A stretch of DNA of 63,166 bases, from NCBI RefSeq assembly GCF_910594985.1, contig NZ_CAJVCE010000030.1, positions 1 to 63,166 on the forward strand, written 5' to 3'. Position 1 is the stretch's first letter. Each line of letters begins with the position of its first letter. The notes under the pieces were generated by a model. It worked only from the letters and a program-made list of their open reading frames with translations, did not search any database and had not been told where the DNA came from. Both the position numbers and the translations under genes were made by a program. Shown here one piece after another: positions 1 through 9,307 of this stretch. The DNA is from Paenibacillus allorhizosphaerae. GTDB taxonomy: Bacteria; Bacillota; Bacilli; Paenibacillales; NBRC-103111.

Positions 1-43
1 CCGACGCGAGCCACAAGCACACAAGTACCACTCTCCGCCGAGC

Positions 44-100
44 GGGGGTCCGGGGGGCAGCCGCCCTCTGGGGTCCCCCTCGGGAGGGGGATTTAGGGGG
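44..100 (+). other. G-rich leader upstream of nrdB
   Basis: Six runs of three to six G lie at 44-48, 52-57, 70-73, 82-84, 86-90 and 96-100, interleaved with C runs, just before the nrdB start. The last run is part of the ribosome site AGGGGGAG. The tract could form a G-quadruplex or alternative hairpins that affect translation, but this is inference. No gene is visible in positions 1-112; the usual partner nrdA would lie outside the window. Confidence 0.35.
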
Positions 101-112
101 AGCGAAAAAACC

Positions 113-1150
113 ATGGAACTGCAAAAGAAAAAACTGTTCAACGAAAACGGCGACCGGGATTGGGGCAAGCGCCGCATGATCGGCGGCAATACGACGAATC
201 TGATCGAGCTGAATAACGTGAAGTACGACTGGGCGACCAAAATGTACCGCACGATGATGAACAACTTCTGGATTCCGGAAGAAATTCCGCTGGCCCAGGA
301 CGCGAAGGATTACAAATTCCTTTCGCCGATCGAGCGGCAAAGCTACGATAAAATCATCTCGTTTCTGATCTTCCTCGACTCGCTGCAAACGGCCAACCTG
401 CCGAACATCAACGAGTACATTACGGCACCGGAGGTTAACCTGTGCTTGACCGTGCAGACGTTCCAGGAAGCGGTGCACAGCCAAAGCTACTCTTACATCC
501 TCGACAGCGTATGCTCCGCGGAGGTGCGCGACGAAATTTACAACCAATGGCGCGAGGACAAGCATCTGCTTCGCCGCAACCGGTTCATTACCGATCTGTA
601 TGAACGGTTCATCGAAGACCCGTCGACCGCGAATTTGATGCGCACGATTATGGCGAATTACATTTTGGAAGGCATCTACTTCTATAGCGGTTTCAGCTTC
701 TTCTACGCGCTCGGCCGTCAAGGAAAAATGCTCGGCACCGTCTCGGAAATCAAATACATTCAGCGTGACGAATTGACGCATCTCGCATTGTTCCAAAACA
801 TTTTCCGCGAAATCCGCAAGGAAAATCCGGAAATATTCACCGACGAGCTGATCGAGGAGCTTCGCGGCATGATGCGTACCGCCGTTCAGCACGAAATCGA
901 ATGGGGACAATACATTACCGACAACAACATTCACGGTCTCAGCAACGACATCATTGACCAATATATCAAGTACCTCTCCAACGAGCGGTTGAAAAAGCTG
1001 GGCCTGGAAATATTATATCCCGAAATCATCGACCATCCGATGAAATGGGTGGAGAGCTTCAGCAATATGAACAGCATGAAAACCGACTTCTTCGAGCAAA
1101 AAGTGACCAACTACAGCAAATCGTCCAATTTGAACTGGGACGACCTGTAA
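113..1150 (+). CDS. nrdB: class I ribonucleotide reductase beta subunit
   Basis: Small subunit of the aerobic ribonucleotide reductase, which holds the metal-radical cofactor that starts reduction of ribonucleotides to deoxyribonucleotides in the cytoplasm. The 345-residue length is normal for the family. All diiron ligands can be placed: D89, E119, H122, E186, E220 and H223. The radical tyrosine follows in the E-x-x-H-x-x-x-Y pattern as Y126. The start is ATG 113 behind AGGGGGAG. The alpha subunit is not in the window and should lie to the left. A hairpin terminator follows directly, so this is the last gene of its operon. The NrdB or NrdF label cannot be separated by eye; membership of the class I family is secure. 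Confidence 0.93.
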   Translation: MELQKKKLFNENGDRDWGKRRMIGGNTTNLIELNNVKYDWATKMYRTMMNNFWIPEEIPLAQDAKDYKFLSPIERQSYDKIISFLIFLDSLQTANLPNINEYITAPEVNLCLTVQTFQEAVHSQSYSYILDSVCSAEVRDEIYNQWREDKHLLRRNRFITDLYERFIEDPSTANLMRTIMANYILEGIYFYSGFSFFYALGRQGKMLGTVSEIKYIQRDELTHLALFQNIFREIRKENPEIFTDELIEELRGMMRTAVQHEIEWGQYITDNNIHGLSNDIIDQYIKYLSNERLKKLGLEILYPEIIDHPMKWVESFSNMNSMKTDFFEQKVTNYSKSSNLNWDDL

Positions 1151-1161
1151 GCCCGTACCTC

Positions 1162-1207
1162 AGGGCCGATCCTCGAGCGATGCTCAGCGGGTCGGTCCTT
1201 TGTTTTT
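1162..1207 (+). terminator. rho-independent terminator after nrdB
   Basis: AGGGCCGA (1162-1169) pairs with TCGGTCCT (1192-1199), with an inner GAGC/GCTC stem, and is followed by a T-rich tail. Confidence 0.75.
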
Positions 1208-1378
1208 CGCTGTCGCGGAGGCTCGCATCACATTCCGAGCAGGCTCGTCGCCCGGAGGTTGAACCACACGAAAATTATTTACCTTTGTTCGAATAAAATG
1301 AAAATAATCTCTTTATAATCAAGTCATATCTATCAAATTATATATAAATTTATGGTACATTTTGGTTCTACCTGCTTA

Positions 1379-1408
1379 TCGACAGCTTTTTATAAACTAT
1401 GATATGAT
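1379..1408 (+). promoter_or_regulatory. candidate sigma-A promoter of the amino acid ABC operon
   Basis: TCGACA at 1379-1384, an 18-base spacer and TATGAT at 1403-1408. It lies about 75 bases upstream of the lipoprotein start, in an otherwise AT-rich gap of 331 bases (1151-1481) that holds no gene. Confidence 0.5.
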
Positions 1409-1481
1409 GAAATTCTTGATAAAGTGGTAACGCACTAAAGCAACATGACACACATTCAGGTAAAGGTGGTTTTTTTACGTT

Positions 1482-2261
1482 ATGAAACGCATCGCAACGG
1501 TCGGTTTAATTCTCGCTTCGGCACTTATGTTTTTTACAGGCTGCGCCTCCAAGCCGACTTCCGCAGGAGAAGGTAAAAAGCTGGTCATTGGCATCGATGA
1601 CAAATTTGCGCCGATGGGGTTCCGCGATGAGAAGAACGAGATTGTCGGATTTGATATCGATTATGCGAAAGCGGCCGCAGAAAAGATGGGCACGGCGGCA
1701 CAATTCCAGCCGATTGACTGGAAAACGAAAGAATCCGAACTGAGCAGCGGCCGGATCGACCTCATATGGAACGGATATACGATTACCGATGAACGGAAAG
1801 GCAAAGTGCTGTTCACCAAGCCTTATCTGAAAAATGCGCAAGTGATCGTCACACTAGCCAAATCGAACTTGACCAAGCTCGACGATCTGGCCGGGAAAAC
1901 GGTAGGTCTGCAATCCTTGTCTTCCGCGGCGGATGCCTTGAACGACAGTCCGATTAAATCCAAAATCAAAACCGTCACCGAATATGCGGATAATGTGCTC
2001 GCCTTGAGCGATCTGAAGATCGGCCGCGTGGATGCCGTCGTCATCGACGAGGTGGTCGTTAAATACTACATGTCCAAAGAAAACAGCACGTTTAAGCTGC
2101 TCGGCGAATCGCTGGCCCCGGAAGAATATGGCATCGGCGTAAAGAAAGGCAACGAAGCGCTTCTGCAAAAGCTGCAAAAAGCGCTTGACGAACTGAATCA
2201 GGACGGTACCGCCGCGAAAATTTCGCAGAAATGGTTCGGCGAAGATAAAGTGTTGAAATAA
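1482..2261 (+). CDS. polar amino acid ABC transporter substrate-binding lipoprotein
   Basis: Captures an amino acid outside the membrane and delivers it to the permease encoded next. A short signal peptide ends in the lipobox FTGC with the lipidated Cys at residue 21. The rest is a family 3 solute-binding domain (start LVIGIDDKFAPMGF, later GFDIDYAKA and the DAVVIDE segment). The length of 259 residues is typical. The ATG is preceded by AAAGGTGG. The permease and ATPase follow within 70 bases, giving a complete SBP-permease-ATPase operon. The substrate (cystine, glutamine, arginine or histidine) cannot be decided from sequence alone. Confidence 0.9.
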   Translation: MKRIATVGLILASALMFFTGCASKPTSAGEGKKLVIGIDDKFAPMGFRDEKNEIVGFDIDYAKAAAEKMGTAAQFQPIDWKTKESELSSGRIDLIWNGYTITDERKGKVLFTKPYLKNAQVIVTLAKSNLTKLDDLAGKTVGLQSLSSAADALNDSPIKSKIKTVTEYADNVLALSDLKIGRVDAVVIDEVVVKYYMSKENSTFKLLGESLAPEEYGIGVKKGNEALLQKLQKALDELNQDGTAAKISQKWFGEDKVLK

Positions 2262-2329
2262 GCTCATTTCATGAACGCAGCAAACGGGATCTCTTCGGAA
2301 ATCCTGTTTTATTGTTGGAGGAATTTGTT

Positions 2330-2989
2330 ATGTCCGTTGATCGTATCGCTACAATGATAAAGCCGATGCTCGAAGGCGCTCAAATGACAGTGCTGCTGTT
2401 TTTGATCGCCATCGTGGTGTCGATTCCGCTCGGATTCGCGCTTACGCTCGCTGTAAAAAGCAGCATAAAGCCGCTCGCTTGGTTTGCTCACGCCTATATT
2501 TATGTGATGCGCGGGACGCCGCTGCTGCTGCAGCTGCTCTTTATTTGCTTCGGGCTGCCCATGCTCCCGGTGATCGGCGAATACTTGGTGTTCGACCGTT
2601 TTACCGCGGCCTGCCTTGGCTTCATTTTAAATTATGCGGCCTATTTCGCCGAAATTTTCCGAGGCGGCCTGCTCGCCGTCGATAAGGGACAGTATGAGGC
2701 GGCTCAGGTGCTGGGTCTTAGCAAATGGCAGACGATGCTGCGCATTATTTTGCCGCAAATGTTTCGCGTCGCACTGCCCGCTGTATCCAATGAATCCGTC
2801 ACGTTGGTGAAGGATACGGCGCTGCTCTACGCCGTCTCGGTCCCGGAGCTGCTTCACTATGCCCAGACGGTAGTGAACCGCGATTTCACGATTATGCCCT
2901 TCTTCATCGCCGGCATCATTTATCTGATCATGACGCTCCTGCTGACCGCACTTTTCAAATGGCTGGAACGGCGATTCAAATTTGACTAA
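2330..2989 (+). CDS. polar amino acid ABC transporter permease
   Basis: HisM/GlnP-type inner membrane subunit of the importer. Visible family marks are the RGTPLLLQ motif near residue 57 and the EAA loop (EAAQVLGLSKWQ), the docking site for the ATPase. About five membrane segments can be seen. I choose ATG 2330 because GGAGGA at 2317-2322 sits seven bases before it; an in-frame TTG at 2312 would place that ribosome site inside the gene. The product is 219 residues, normal for the family. Confidence 0.92.
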   Translation: MSVDRIATMIKPMLEGAQMTVLLFLIAIVVSIPLGFALTLAVKSSIKPLAWFAHAYIYVMRGTPLLLQLLFICFGLPMLPVIGEYLVFDRFTAACLGFILNYAAYFAEIFRGGLLAVDKGQYEAAQVLGLSKWQTMLRIILPQMFRVALPAVSNESVTLVKDTALLYAVSVPELLHYAQTVVNRDFTIMPFFIAGIIYLIMTLLLTALFKWLERRFKFD

Positions 2990-2994
2990 AAGGA

Positions 2995-3750
2995 ATGGCG
3001 AATGTGGCTATCATAGAAGTTTCCGACCTCAGCAAACGTTATGGGGAGCTCGAAGTGCTGAAACGAATCACGTTCGACGTCCATCAGCACGATGTCGTTG
3101 CCGTGATCGGCCCTTCCGGCTCCGGGAAAAGCACCATGCTCCGCAGTCTCGTTCATCTGGAACAAATCGACGGCGGAACGATCCGAGTTGACGGGGATGA
3201 TCTGGCGAAGGACGGGAGATACTCCGCACCGCGTAAAATCAAGCAGATCACTTCCAAGATGGGAATGGTATTCCAGCATTTCAATCTGTTCCCGCATTTG
3301 ACGGTACAGCAAAATTTGGAGCTTGCCCCGAAAATGGTTAAAGGGGAGCCCACTACGGACGTTCGCCGAAGAAGCGGCGAGCTCTTGGAGAAAGTGGGAC
3401 TCTCCGGACGGGCGTCGGTGTACCCAGCGAAGCTGTCCGGCGGTCAGAAGCAAAGGGTGGCCATCGCCCGTGCGCTGATGATGAACCCGCAAATATTGCT
3501 GTTCGACGAGCCGACTTCCGCCCTCGACCCGGAGTTGACCGGGGAAGTGCTTCAAGTCATGAAGCGGCTGGCCGAAGAACATACGACGATGATTGTCGTT
3601 ACCCATGAGATGGGCTTTGCCAAAGAGGTTGCAAGCCGCGTCCTCTTTATGGATAACGGTCAAATTATCGAATCCGGGCCGCCTGAAGAACTCTTTACGA
3701 ATCCTCGCTTTGACCGAACGAAAGCATTTTTGAGCCATAGCTTGAAATAA
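2995..3750 (+). CDS. polar amino acid ABC transporter ATP-binding protein
   Basis: GlnQ-type ATPase that powers the upstream importer. Walker A is GPSGSGKST (about residues 38-46), the signature is LSGGQKQRVAIARAL, Walker B is ILLFDEPTSALDPE and the switch histidine lies in VVTHEM. It starts five bases after the permease stop. ATG 2995 has its AGGA directly adjacent; GTG 3004 has the same site at nine bases and may be the real start, shortening the protein by three residues. The length of about 250 residues is normal. Confidence 0.92.
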   Translation: MANVAIIEVSDLSKRYGELEVLKRITFDVHQHDVVAVIGPSGSGKSTMLRSLVHLEQIDGGTIRVDGDDLAKDGRYSAPRKIKQITSKMGMVFQHFNLFPHLTVQQNLELAPKMVKGEPTTDVRRRSGELLEKVGLSGRASVYPAKLSGGQKQRVAIARALMMNPQILLFDEPTSALDPELTGEVLQVMKRLAEEHTTMIVVTHEMGFAKEVASRVLFMDNGQIIESGPPEELFTNPRFDRTKAFLSHSLK

Positions 3751-3762
3751 TCCGTTACAGCA

Positions 3763-3839
3763 GCAGCGCTGCCTCAGGTGTATATTCCCTTTTTCGCAAA
3801 CGATGGCGGGGGATGATACCAAGGCAGGCTGCTTTTTTT
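3763..3839 (+). terminator. terminator of the amino acid ABC operon
   Basis: GCAGCGCTGCCT (3763-3774) can pair with AGGCAGGCTGC (3822-3832), which is followed by seven T. The loop is long, so the exact fold is uncertain. Confidence 0.5.
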
Positions 3840-3948
3840 CATATCCTGATGCGTCCGGTTAGCGGAACGGATTACCCCGCGGAACGCAAATCATATATAC
3901 TGTAATAAAGCAATTGAATGCAGACAAAGAAAAGCACGGGGGGTCCGT

Positions 3949-5337
3949 ATGATTGCCTTAATTTTGTTTTTAGCAAGTTACGTGTACATGGGCTTTGAAA
4001 TGCTGGCTTCACGCATCCTCGGTCCGTACTTCGGCAGCGGCATTACGGTCTGGGCCTGTATTATTTCCGTATTTCTGATCGGCTCCAGCATAGGCTATCT
4101 GCTCGGCGGCAAGACGGCCGACATGAAGGAGAGCAAACGTTATATTCGGATTTACCTGTTCTGGGCTGCCGTTTCCGTTTCTGTCGCATGGCCGCTCAGC
4201 CGTGTGACCTTGCCGCTGTTGTCCGAAGAAGTGAATATGGCCAGCATATTGCTGCAAACGTCGCTTTTATTTTTAATTCCTTCCATCCTTAGCAGCGCCG
4301 TCATTCCCGGGTTAATGAAGATGGGGATCGGGGAGAAAACGGATGGCGCGAAAATCGGCATTTATCATATGGTCGTCAGCGTCGGAAGCGTTGCAGGCAC
4401 GTTGATCACGACCTTTTACCTGCTTCCCGAGATGCGGTTACAGCATATCATGATCGTTTTTGCGCTGATTTACTTCCTCAGTTGGTTTGTCATGGAGGTC
4501 AAATGGTACAAGCTGTGTCTGTTCGTCATAGCCTTCATTCCCCTGCTCGATATCGGAGGAGCGCGACTGGGCACAAACCCGATCCTGGAGCAAGTGTCGA
4601 CGCCGTATCACGATATTTTCATAACCGAGAGCAGCGAATACAACGGACAAGCCGGCGACTATGTGTTCATGCAATTCGATACGCACGCCCTGCAAGGCGC
4701 TATCGATAAAAACAACCGGAGCAACATTTTGTTCAGCTATATTAGAGAAACGCTTCACATCGTCGACTCATATCATCCGCAGGCAGAGAACATCTTCATG
4801 ATCGGACATGGCGCAGGCATTCTTACGAATGCGCTTCAGCAATCGGGCAAAAACATCGAAGTCGCGGAGCTGGATCCGAAAGTGCTGGAGTTGAGCTGCA
4901 AATATTTTGGCTACGCGGGAGACCGGGTTGCGATCGGGGACGGACGGGTCATTCTCAATGAAAAGCGGGAGAGCCAGTACGATATAGTCATTCTGGACGC
5001 GTTCAAGGCGGAAGGCGTACCGTTCCACCTGCTAACCCAAGATTTCTTCCAGCTGGTACAGCGTAAGCTGAAGCCTTCGGGCATCGTCGTCATCAATATG
5101 ATCGGCGCCATCGAGGGGGATTCGTTGATCGAAGACGTGACGGCTACAGCCGGTTCGGTGTTCAACAACGTCAAAACGATAGCCCGCTACGACGACAAGC
5201 AGATGGAACAAAACATACTGTACATGCTGAGTCAACAGCCGCTCGACACCATCAAAGCGAGTGAATATAAAGAAGTAACGACCCGTGCGGGGAAAGTCAT
5301 CACGGATCAATCGATCAATAATCGGAAGCTGCAGTAA
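3949..5337 (+). CDS. membrane-fused spermidine synthase-like protein
   Basis: The N-terminal half (about residues 1-200) has some six to seven membrane segments. The C-terminal half is a Rossmann methyltransferase fold of the spermidine synthase family, with GHGAGILT as the S-adenosyl site, the acidic strand VAELDPKVLEL, GDGRVIL and YDIVILDAF. Fused proteins of this kind are widespread in bacteria, and for most the substrate is unknown; some soluble relatives transfer an aminopropyl group to polyamines. The length is 462 residues and the gene stands alone. The ATG at 3949 has only a G-rich stretch (CGGGGGG) upstream. Polyamine synthesis is possible but not shown. Confidence 0.82.
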   Translation: MIALILFLASYVYMGFEMLASRILGPYFGSGITVWACIISVFLIGSSIGYLLGGKTADMKESKRYIRIYLFWAAVSVSVAWPLSRVTLPLLSEEVNMASILLQTSLLFLIPSILSSAVIPGLMKMGIGEKTDGAKIGIYHMVVSVGSVAGTLITTFYLLPEMRLQHIMIVFALIYFLSWFVMEVKWYKLCLFVIAFIPLLDIGGARLGTNPILEQVSTPYHDIFITESSEYNGQAGDYVFMQFDTHALQGAIDKNNRSNILFSYIRETLHIVDSYHPQAENIFMIGHGAGILTNALQQSGKNIEVAELDPKVLELSCKYFGYAGDRVAIGDGRVILNEKRESQYDIVILDAFKAEGVPFHLLTQDFFQLVQRKLKPSGIVVINMIGAIEGDSLIEDVTATAGSVFNNVKTIARYDDKQMEQNILYMLSQQPLDTIKASEYKEVTTRAGKVITDQSINNRKLQ

Positions 5338-5407
5338 GGTTCGGCCAATGCCGGCGAAGCGGTCTTTTTCGTTTTTACGTCAAAATCGGATGCGTTTATT
5401 CCAAAGC

Positions 5408-5435
5408 AAAGAGGGCTTATCTGCCCTCTTTTTTA
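5408..5435. terminator. bidirectional terminator between convergent genes
   Basis: AGAGGGC (5410-5416) pairs with GCCCTCT (5423-5429), with T6 on the plus side and a T-rich stretch on the minus side. It can serve the spermidine-synthase-like gene and the converging GDPD gene. Confidence 0.8.
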
Positions 5436-5497
5436 CCGTTGCGCCTGCCGCATTCCCGGGCGCATCAACGAAACCGCTCATATAAAAAATCGCGAAA

Positions 5498-6547
5498 TTA
5501 TTTGAACAAATCCAGCCTGTTGGTAATGATCCCGTCTATGCCTTTATCCATCAGCGTACTGGCCGTATTTTTATCGTCAACAGTCCAAGCGACGACATCG
5601 ATCTCGCTCAAATGCGCCAGATCGATCAACCGGGGATATTTGACGAGCAGCGCGCTGTTTACGAACAAAGCGGCATTTTTATAAGCGACCGCTTTATCGA
5701 GCGCCGTCATAAATTGAGTCATATCGTTATTTACGAGCAATGCGATTTTCATCTTCTGCGAAATGCTTCTTACCGTGTCAAAATCGGCATAATTAAACGA
5801 TTGGATGACGCTTCTTTGCTCATAACCGGCGCTCATCAATTCATTCATGATGATCGCGATATCTTCTTTGGTGCGGTATCCTTTAATCTCGGGGTACAGC
5901 GTGACGGTGCTGCTCTTCGCGAAGTCCAGCACTTCTTTTAATGTCGGAATCTTCTCCCCGGCAAAACGGAGATTGAACTTCGACCCGGCATCGAGCGCTT
6001 GCAGCTGCGCAAGCGGCAGCTTCTTCACTTCTCCCTTGCCGCTGGTCGTCCGGTCCACTGTGTTATCATGGATAATGACCGGAACGCCGTCCTGAGAAAT
6101 TTGCACGTCGAATTCCAATACGTCCGCTTTGTTGTCCATGGCCGCTTTAAAGGAAGCCATCGTATTTTCAGGCGCTACGGCCGAATAACCTCGGTGTCCA
6201 GCGACGATAAAAGGTTTGGTAGATTTGGACGGTTGATTCGAAATAACGTTCACCACGCTGTTCTCCTCATTCCAGTTCACTTGGAATCCCGTAGACTCGA
6301 AGGCGAAACGGATCGGCACATAAATCGTCTTCTCGCTTAAGATCGATAGCGGCACATAGTCTTTTCCGTTTTTGTACAATCCCGTTTTATCGCTAGGCTT
6401 AAGCTCTTGTCCATTCAGCATCACTTTGATCGGCTTGATGGATGCCTCGACCGGCTTCGGCCATATGTTCACGATCGTACTCGTTGCGGCAAGACCCAGA
6501 AGTATAAAAAAAGATGCGCCAAGAATTAATTTCTTATCTTTGATCAT
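5498..6547 (-). CDS. exported glycerophosphodiester phosphodiesterase with stalk-like N-domain
   Basis: Hydrolyses glycerophosphodiesters to glycerol 3-phosphate and an alcohol, outside the membrane. A signal peptide or anchor spans about residues 7-28. Residues about 40-105 resemble the copper amine oxidase N-terminal repeat domain of Bacilli (DYVPLSILSEKTIYVPIRFA), often a wall-binding module. The catalytic GDPD domain shows GHRGYSAVAPENT (His, Arg and Glu of the active site), EFDVQISQDG and IHDNTVDRTT. The ATG at 6547 follows GGGAGAG. The gene is monocistronic. A second GDPD-type gene lies at 37907-38758. Confidence 0.9.
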   Translation of the reverse strand: MIKDKKLILGASFFILLGLAATSTIVNIWPKPVEASIKPIKVMLNGQELKPSDKTGLYKNGKDYVPLSILSEKTIYVPIRFAFESTGFQVNWNEENSVVNVISNQPSKSTKPFIVAGHRGYSAVAPENTMASFKAAMDNKADVLEFDVQISQDGVPVIIHDNTVDRTTSGKGEVKKLPLAQLQALDAGSKFNLRFAGEKIPTLKEVLDFAKSSTVTLYPEIKGYRTKEDIAIIMNELMSAGYEQRSVIQSFNYADFDTVRSISQKMKIALLVNNDMTQFMTALDKAVAYKNAALFVNSALLVKYPRLIDLAHLSEIDVVAWTVDDKNTASTLMDKGIDGIITNRLDLFK

Positions 6548-6684
6548 GAAATCACTCTCCCGGGGTCTCTCTTCTTTCTACCATACCGACTGATTGCAAG
6601 CTGCGAAACGCCCTAATGGTTTTTTTAACAAATTATAGCATAAATGGACAATACGTTCGCCAACTTTTTGCATTCCCCAGGATC

Positions 6685-6720
6685 CAAAAGAAAAACCCTT
6701 CGAATATATATTCAAAGGGC
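6685..6720 (-). terminator. terminator of the ABC-2 exporter operon
   Basis: On the minus strand CCCTTTGAATAT pairs with ATATTCGAAGGG and is followed by a long T-rich tail, 22 bases after the last gene. Confidence 0.8.
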
Positions 6721-6742
6721 GAATTCATTCATAAATGTAGGA

Positions 6743-7525
6743 CTACGATCCGGTTGACCGGTAATGGCGCACCCCGATATGCCACACGAGCAGGCAAGGA
6801 ACAAGAAACAATATTCCGGCCAGCGGCATCATCATATAGACAATCGCGCTTCCTTGTACTTTATCCAGAATATACTGCAGCGGCAAGTAGCTGACGCAGC
6901 CGAACGGGATAATGAAGGTGAAGAAGACCATGACCCACTTTCGATAAATGTTCAGGGGGTACTGGGCCATCTCGCGGCCGCCGTCGGTCAAGATGTTGGC
7001 GATTTCGAGCCCCTGAATCGTCCAGAAGCAGAGCGTAGCCGTCAGGATAAAGATGCCGCTGAATATCCCAATGCCGCCCGCGATCATAAACAGCAGCGTC
7101 ACTGCCTTGGCGAGGCTCCACTCTACAGGCAAATGGTACAGGGCCCAGACGAGAATAATCGCGCTTTGCAGTAGCCGGCCTACGCGATTGAACTCGAATC
7201 TGGAGCCGAGCACTTGCAGCGCGGTGTTTCGCGGTCGAACGAGCAGCCGGTCGAAGCCGCCTCCGGCAACAAGACTGGAGAACGAATCGAATCCGCGCGA
7301 AAAACATTCGCTCAGCGAATAAGCCATCCCGATGACGGCAAATAACAACGCCACCTCAAAAAACTCCCACCCTTTCAGCTGTCCGAATCGGGCGAACATG
7401 AAATAAAGTCCGGCAAACACGGTGAACGGCGTCAAGCACTGTCCTAGCGTCAACAGCCAAAACGAGGTGCGGTACTGCAGCTGGGATTTCAATAAAATCG
7501 ATACATATTTCATATATAAGCTCAT
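6743..7525 (-). CDS. ABC-2 type exporter permease (second subunit)
   Basis: Integral membrane subunit of about 260 residues with six hydrophobic segments and the C-terminal ABC-2 type signature of the DUF990-like exporter family. ATG 7525 is chosen because AGGGGGG lies eight bases upstream; a longer reading from 7549 would overlap the previous gene and ignore that site. It follows its partner permease by four bases, so the two probably form a heterodimer driven by the ATPase at 8330-9307. The substrate is unknown; relatives export peptides, antibiotics or lipids. Confidence 0.85.
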   Translation of the reverse strand: MSLYMKYVSILLKSQLQYRTSFWLLTLGQCLTPFTVFAGLYFMFARFGQLKGWEFFEVALLFAVIGMAYSLSECFSRGFDSFSSLVAGGGFDRLLVRPRNTALQVLGSRFEFNRVGRLLQSAIILVWALYHLPVEWSLAKAVTLLFMIAGGIGIFSGIFILTATLCFWTIQGLEIANILTDGGREMAQYPLNIYRKWVMVFFTFIIPFGCVSYLPLQYILDKVQGSAIVYMMMPLAGILFLVPCLLVWHIGVRHYRSTGS

Positions 7526-7529
7526 GCGG

Positions 7530-8333
7530 TCAGCCCCCCTGTACGACAATTTGGCGCAGCGCCCGCTGTATGGCCCACTTGCCGAAGGCTACAAGCACAA
7601 GAAGCCAGAACCCTTGCACCAGGATGCCCCATAACGCCTCCGTTTGCGGAATATGCCCCGAGTATACGCGAAACGGGAAGTCCGCCGTCCAGCGGAACGG
7701 CAGCGCGTAGGTGATGTTTTGCAGCCATTGCGGCATCAACGGAACGGGAATGATCATCCCGGAGAAAAACTGACCGACAATGGCGATCATCAGAACCGAA
7801 CCTGTCGGCGACATCGTCCAAAATACCGAAATGTAGATCAGCATCGAAATGGCAACCACGACCAGCATGCCGAGCAGCAGCGTCACAACGAACAGTACGA
7901 GTCTCGCCGGTGAAGGCGGCAAACTGAGCCGGTAAGGCTCTGGCAAAAGCAATACGACGAAAAGAATCGGAACACAGCGCAGGAGCACGGTCGCCAGCCG
8001 CTCGCCTACCAGCTTGGCGTACCAGAACGGATAAATCTGGCACGGCCTGCACAATTCGTAAGCGATGTTGCCGGAAGTAATCATCTGGAATATTTCATTA
8101 TCGCGCATCCACAGCATAACGAAGCCGAGAAACATTTGCTGCAGCCACACATACGCGATCAAATCTTCAAGAGACATCGGCGGCTCTACCGTGTTTTGGC
8201 TGTAGAACGCTTCATAAATCATGATGAAAATAAAACCGAAAAATAACTGCGTCGCCATACCGGCCAAAGCGGCTGAACGGTACTGCAAACTGTTGATAAA
8301 CCGCATCTTCCATACGGAAATGTACGCATTCAT
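7530..8333 (-). CDS. ABC-2 type exporter permease (first subunit)
   Basis: A 267-residue membrane protein with about six hydrophobic segments and the same fold type as the next gene. Its ATG overlaps the stop of the ATPase gene as ATGA, so translation is coupled. An ATPase plus two different permeases of about 260 residues is a common exporter layout in Bacilli. No substrate can be inferred. Confidence 0.87.
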   Translation of the reverse strand: MNAYISVWKMRFINSLQYRSAALAGMATQLFFGFIFIMIYEAFYSQNTVEPPMSLEDLIAYVWLQQMFLGFVMLWMRDNEIFQMITSGNIAYELCRPCQIYPFWYAKLVGERLATVLLRCVPILFVVLLLPEPYRLSLPPSPARLVLFVVTLLLGMLVVVAISMLIYISVFWTMSPTGSVLMIAIVGQFFSGMIIPVPLMPQWLQNITYALPFRWTADFPFRVYSGHIPQTEALWGILVQGFWLLVLVAFGKWAIQRALRQIVVQGG

Positions 8334-9307
8334 ATTCGATGCTCCTTATACAGCTGAACGATCAGCTGTTCCACCGGCGTCGATTCAATCGCCACATCGA
8401 CCAGTTCCACCTGTTCGGATAAGGCGGAGATCACACCTGCAATGGCGGCGCGCTCCGTATCGATGCTGAACACCGCCCGCTCCGGCGACCACGACAGCAG
8501 CGACGCTCCGTGAATATCGACCGGCGAAGCATGTTCGCGGAAATCGGCCGTAATGATCCGGTGCGTTCCGAACTTGCCGCGCAGCGCGCTTACCGTCCCG
8601 TCGTACAGCAGCGTCCCTTTCCCGATCATGAGGATGCGATCCGCCAGCGCCTCGATATCCTGCATATCGTGCGTCGTCAGGATCACGGTAACGCCTTTTT
8701 CCTTATTGATCGTCTTGATGAACTGCCGGACGGCGATTTTGCTGACGGCATCGAGTCCGATGGTCGGCTCATCGAGGAACAAAATTTTCGGTCCGTGCAG
8801 CAGCGAGGCGGCGATTTCGCAGCGCATCCGTTGGCCGAGGCTGAGCTGCCGGACGGGCATATGAACGATATCCTGCAGCCCGAGCGTTTCCGTAAGCAGG
8901 CTGAGATTTGTTTTATAATCGGCAGCCGGTATTTTGTAGATGTCCCGCAGCAGTTCGAATGAATCGACGACAGGGACGTCCCACCAAAGCTGGGAACGCT
9001 GCCCGAATACGACGCCGATATGTTGTACATAAGCCGTTCGGTCTTTCCACGGCGTAAACCCCATCACGCTGCACGTGCCGCGATCCGGCATCAGAATGCC
9101 GCTCATCACTTTGATGGAAGTCGATTTCCCCGCCCCGTTCGGGCCGATATATCCTACAATCTCTCCTTCGCCAATCGAAAACGAAATATCGTGAAGCGCA
9201 TCGACGATGGTGTGTTCGCGGACAAAAAGAGCCTTGGCCGCCTGCCGCAATCCGGACGACCGTTTGGCGACCTTAAACGATTTGCTGATGCCTTGAAGTG
9301 CAATCAT
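8330..9307 (-). CDS. ABC-2 type exporter ATP-binding protein
   Basis: ATPase of 325 residues for the two permeases downstream. Walker A is GPNGAGKST (about residue 57), the signature is LSLGQRMRCEIAASL, Walker B is ILFLDEPTIGLD and the His switch is in TTHDMQDIE. A C-terminal domain of about 80 residues follows, as in DrrA/NatA-type exporters. The ATG at 9307 overlaps the stop of a 24-codon ORF (9304-9378) as ATGA and also has its own GGGAGAG site. Confidence 0.9.
   Translation of the reverse strand: MIALQGISKSFKVAKRSSGLRQAAKALFVREHTIVDALHDISFSIGEGEIVGYIGPNGAGKSTSIKVMSGILMPDRGTCSVMGFTPWKDRTAYVQHIGVVFGQRSQLWWDVPVVDSFELLRDIYKIPAADYKTNLSLLTETLGLQDIVHMPVRQLSLGQRMRCEIAASLLHGPKILFLDEPTIGLDAVSKIAVRQFIKTINKEKGVTVILTTHDMQDIEALADRILMIGKGTLLYDGTVSALRGKFGTHRIITADFREHASPVDIHGASLLSWSPERAVFSIDTERAAIAGVISALSEQVELVDVAIESTPVEQLIVQLYKEHRI

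Noticed and set aside
1415..1470. AAAGTGGTAACGCAC stretch resembling a T-box antiterminator
   Set aside because: Only part of AGGGTGGNACCGCG matches and no specifier hairpin or terminator could be drawn before the amino acid ABC operon.
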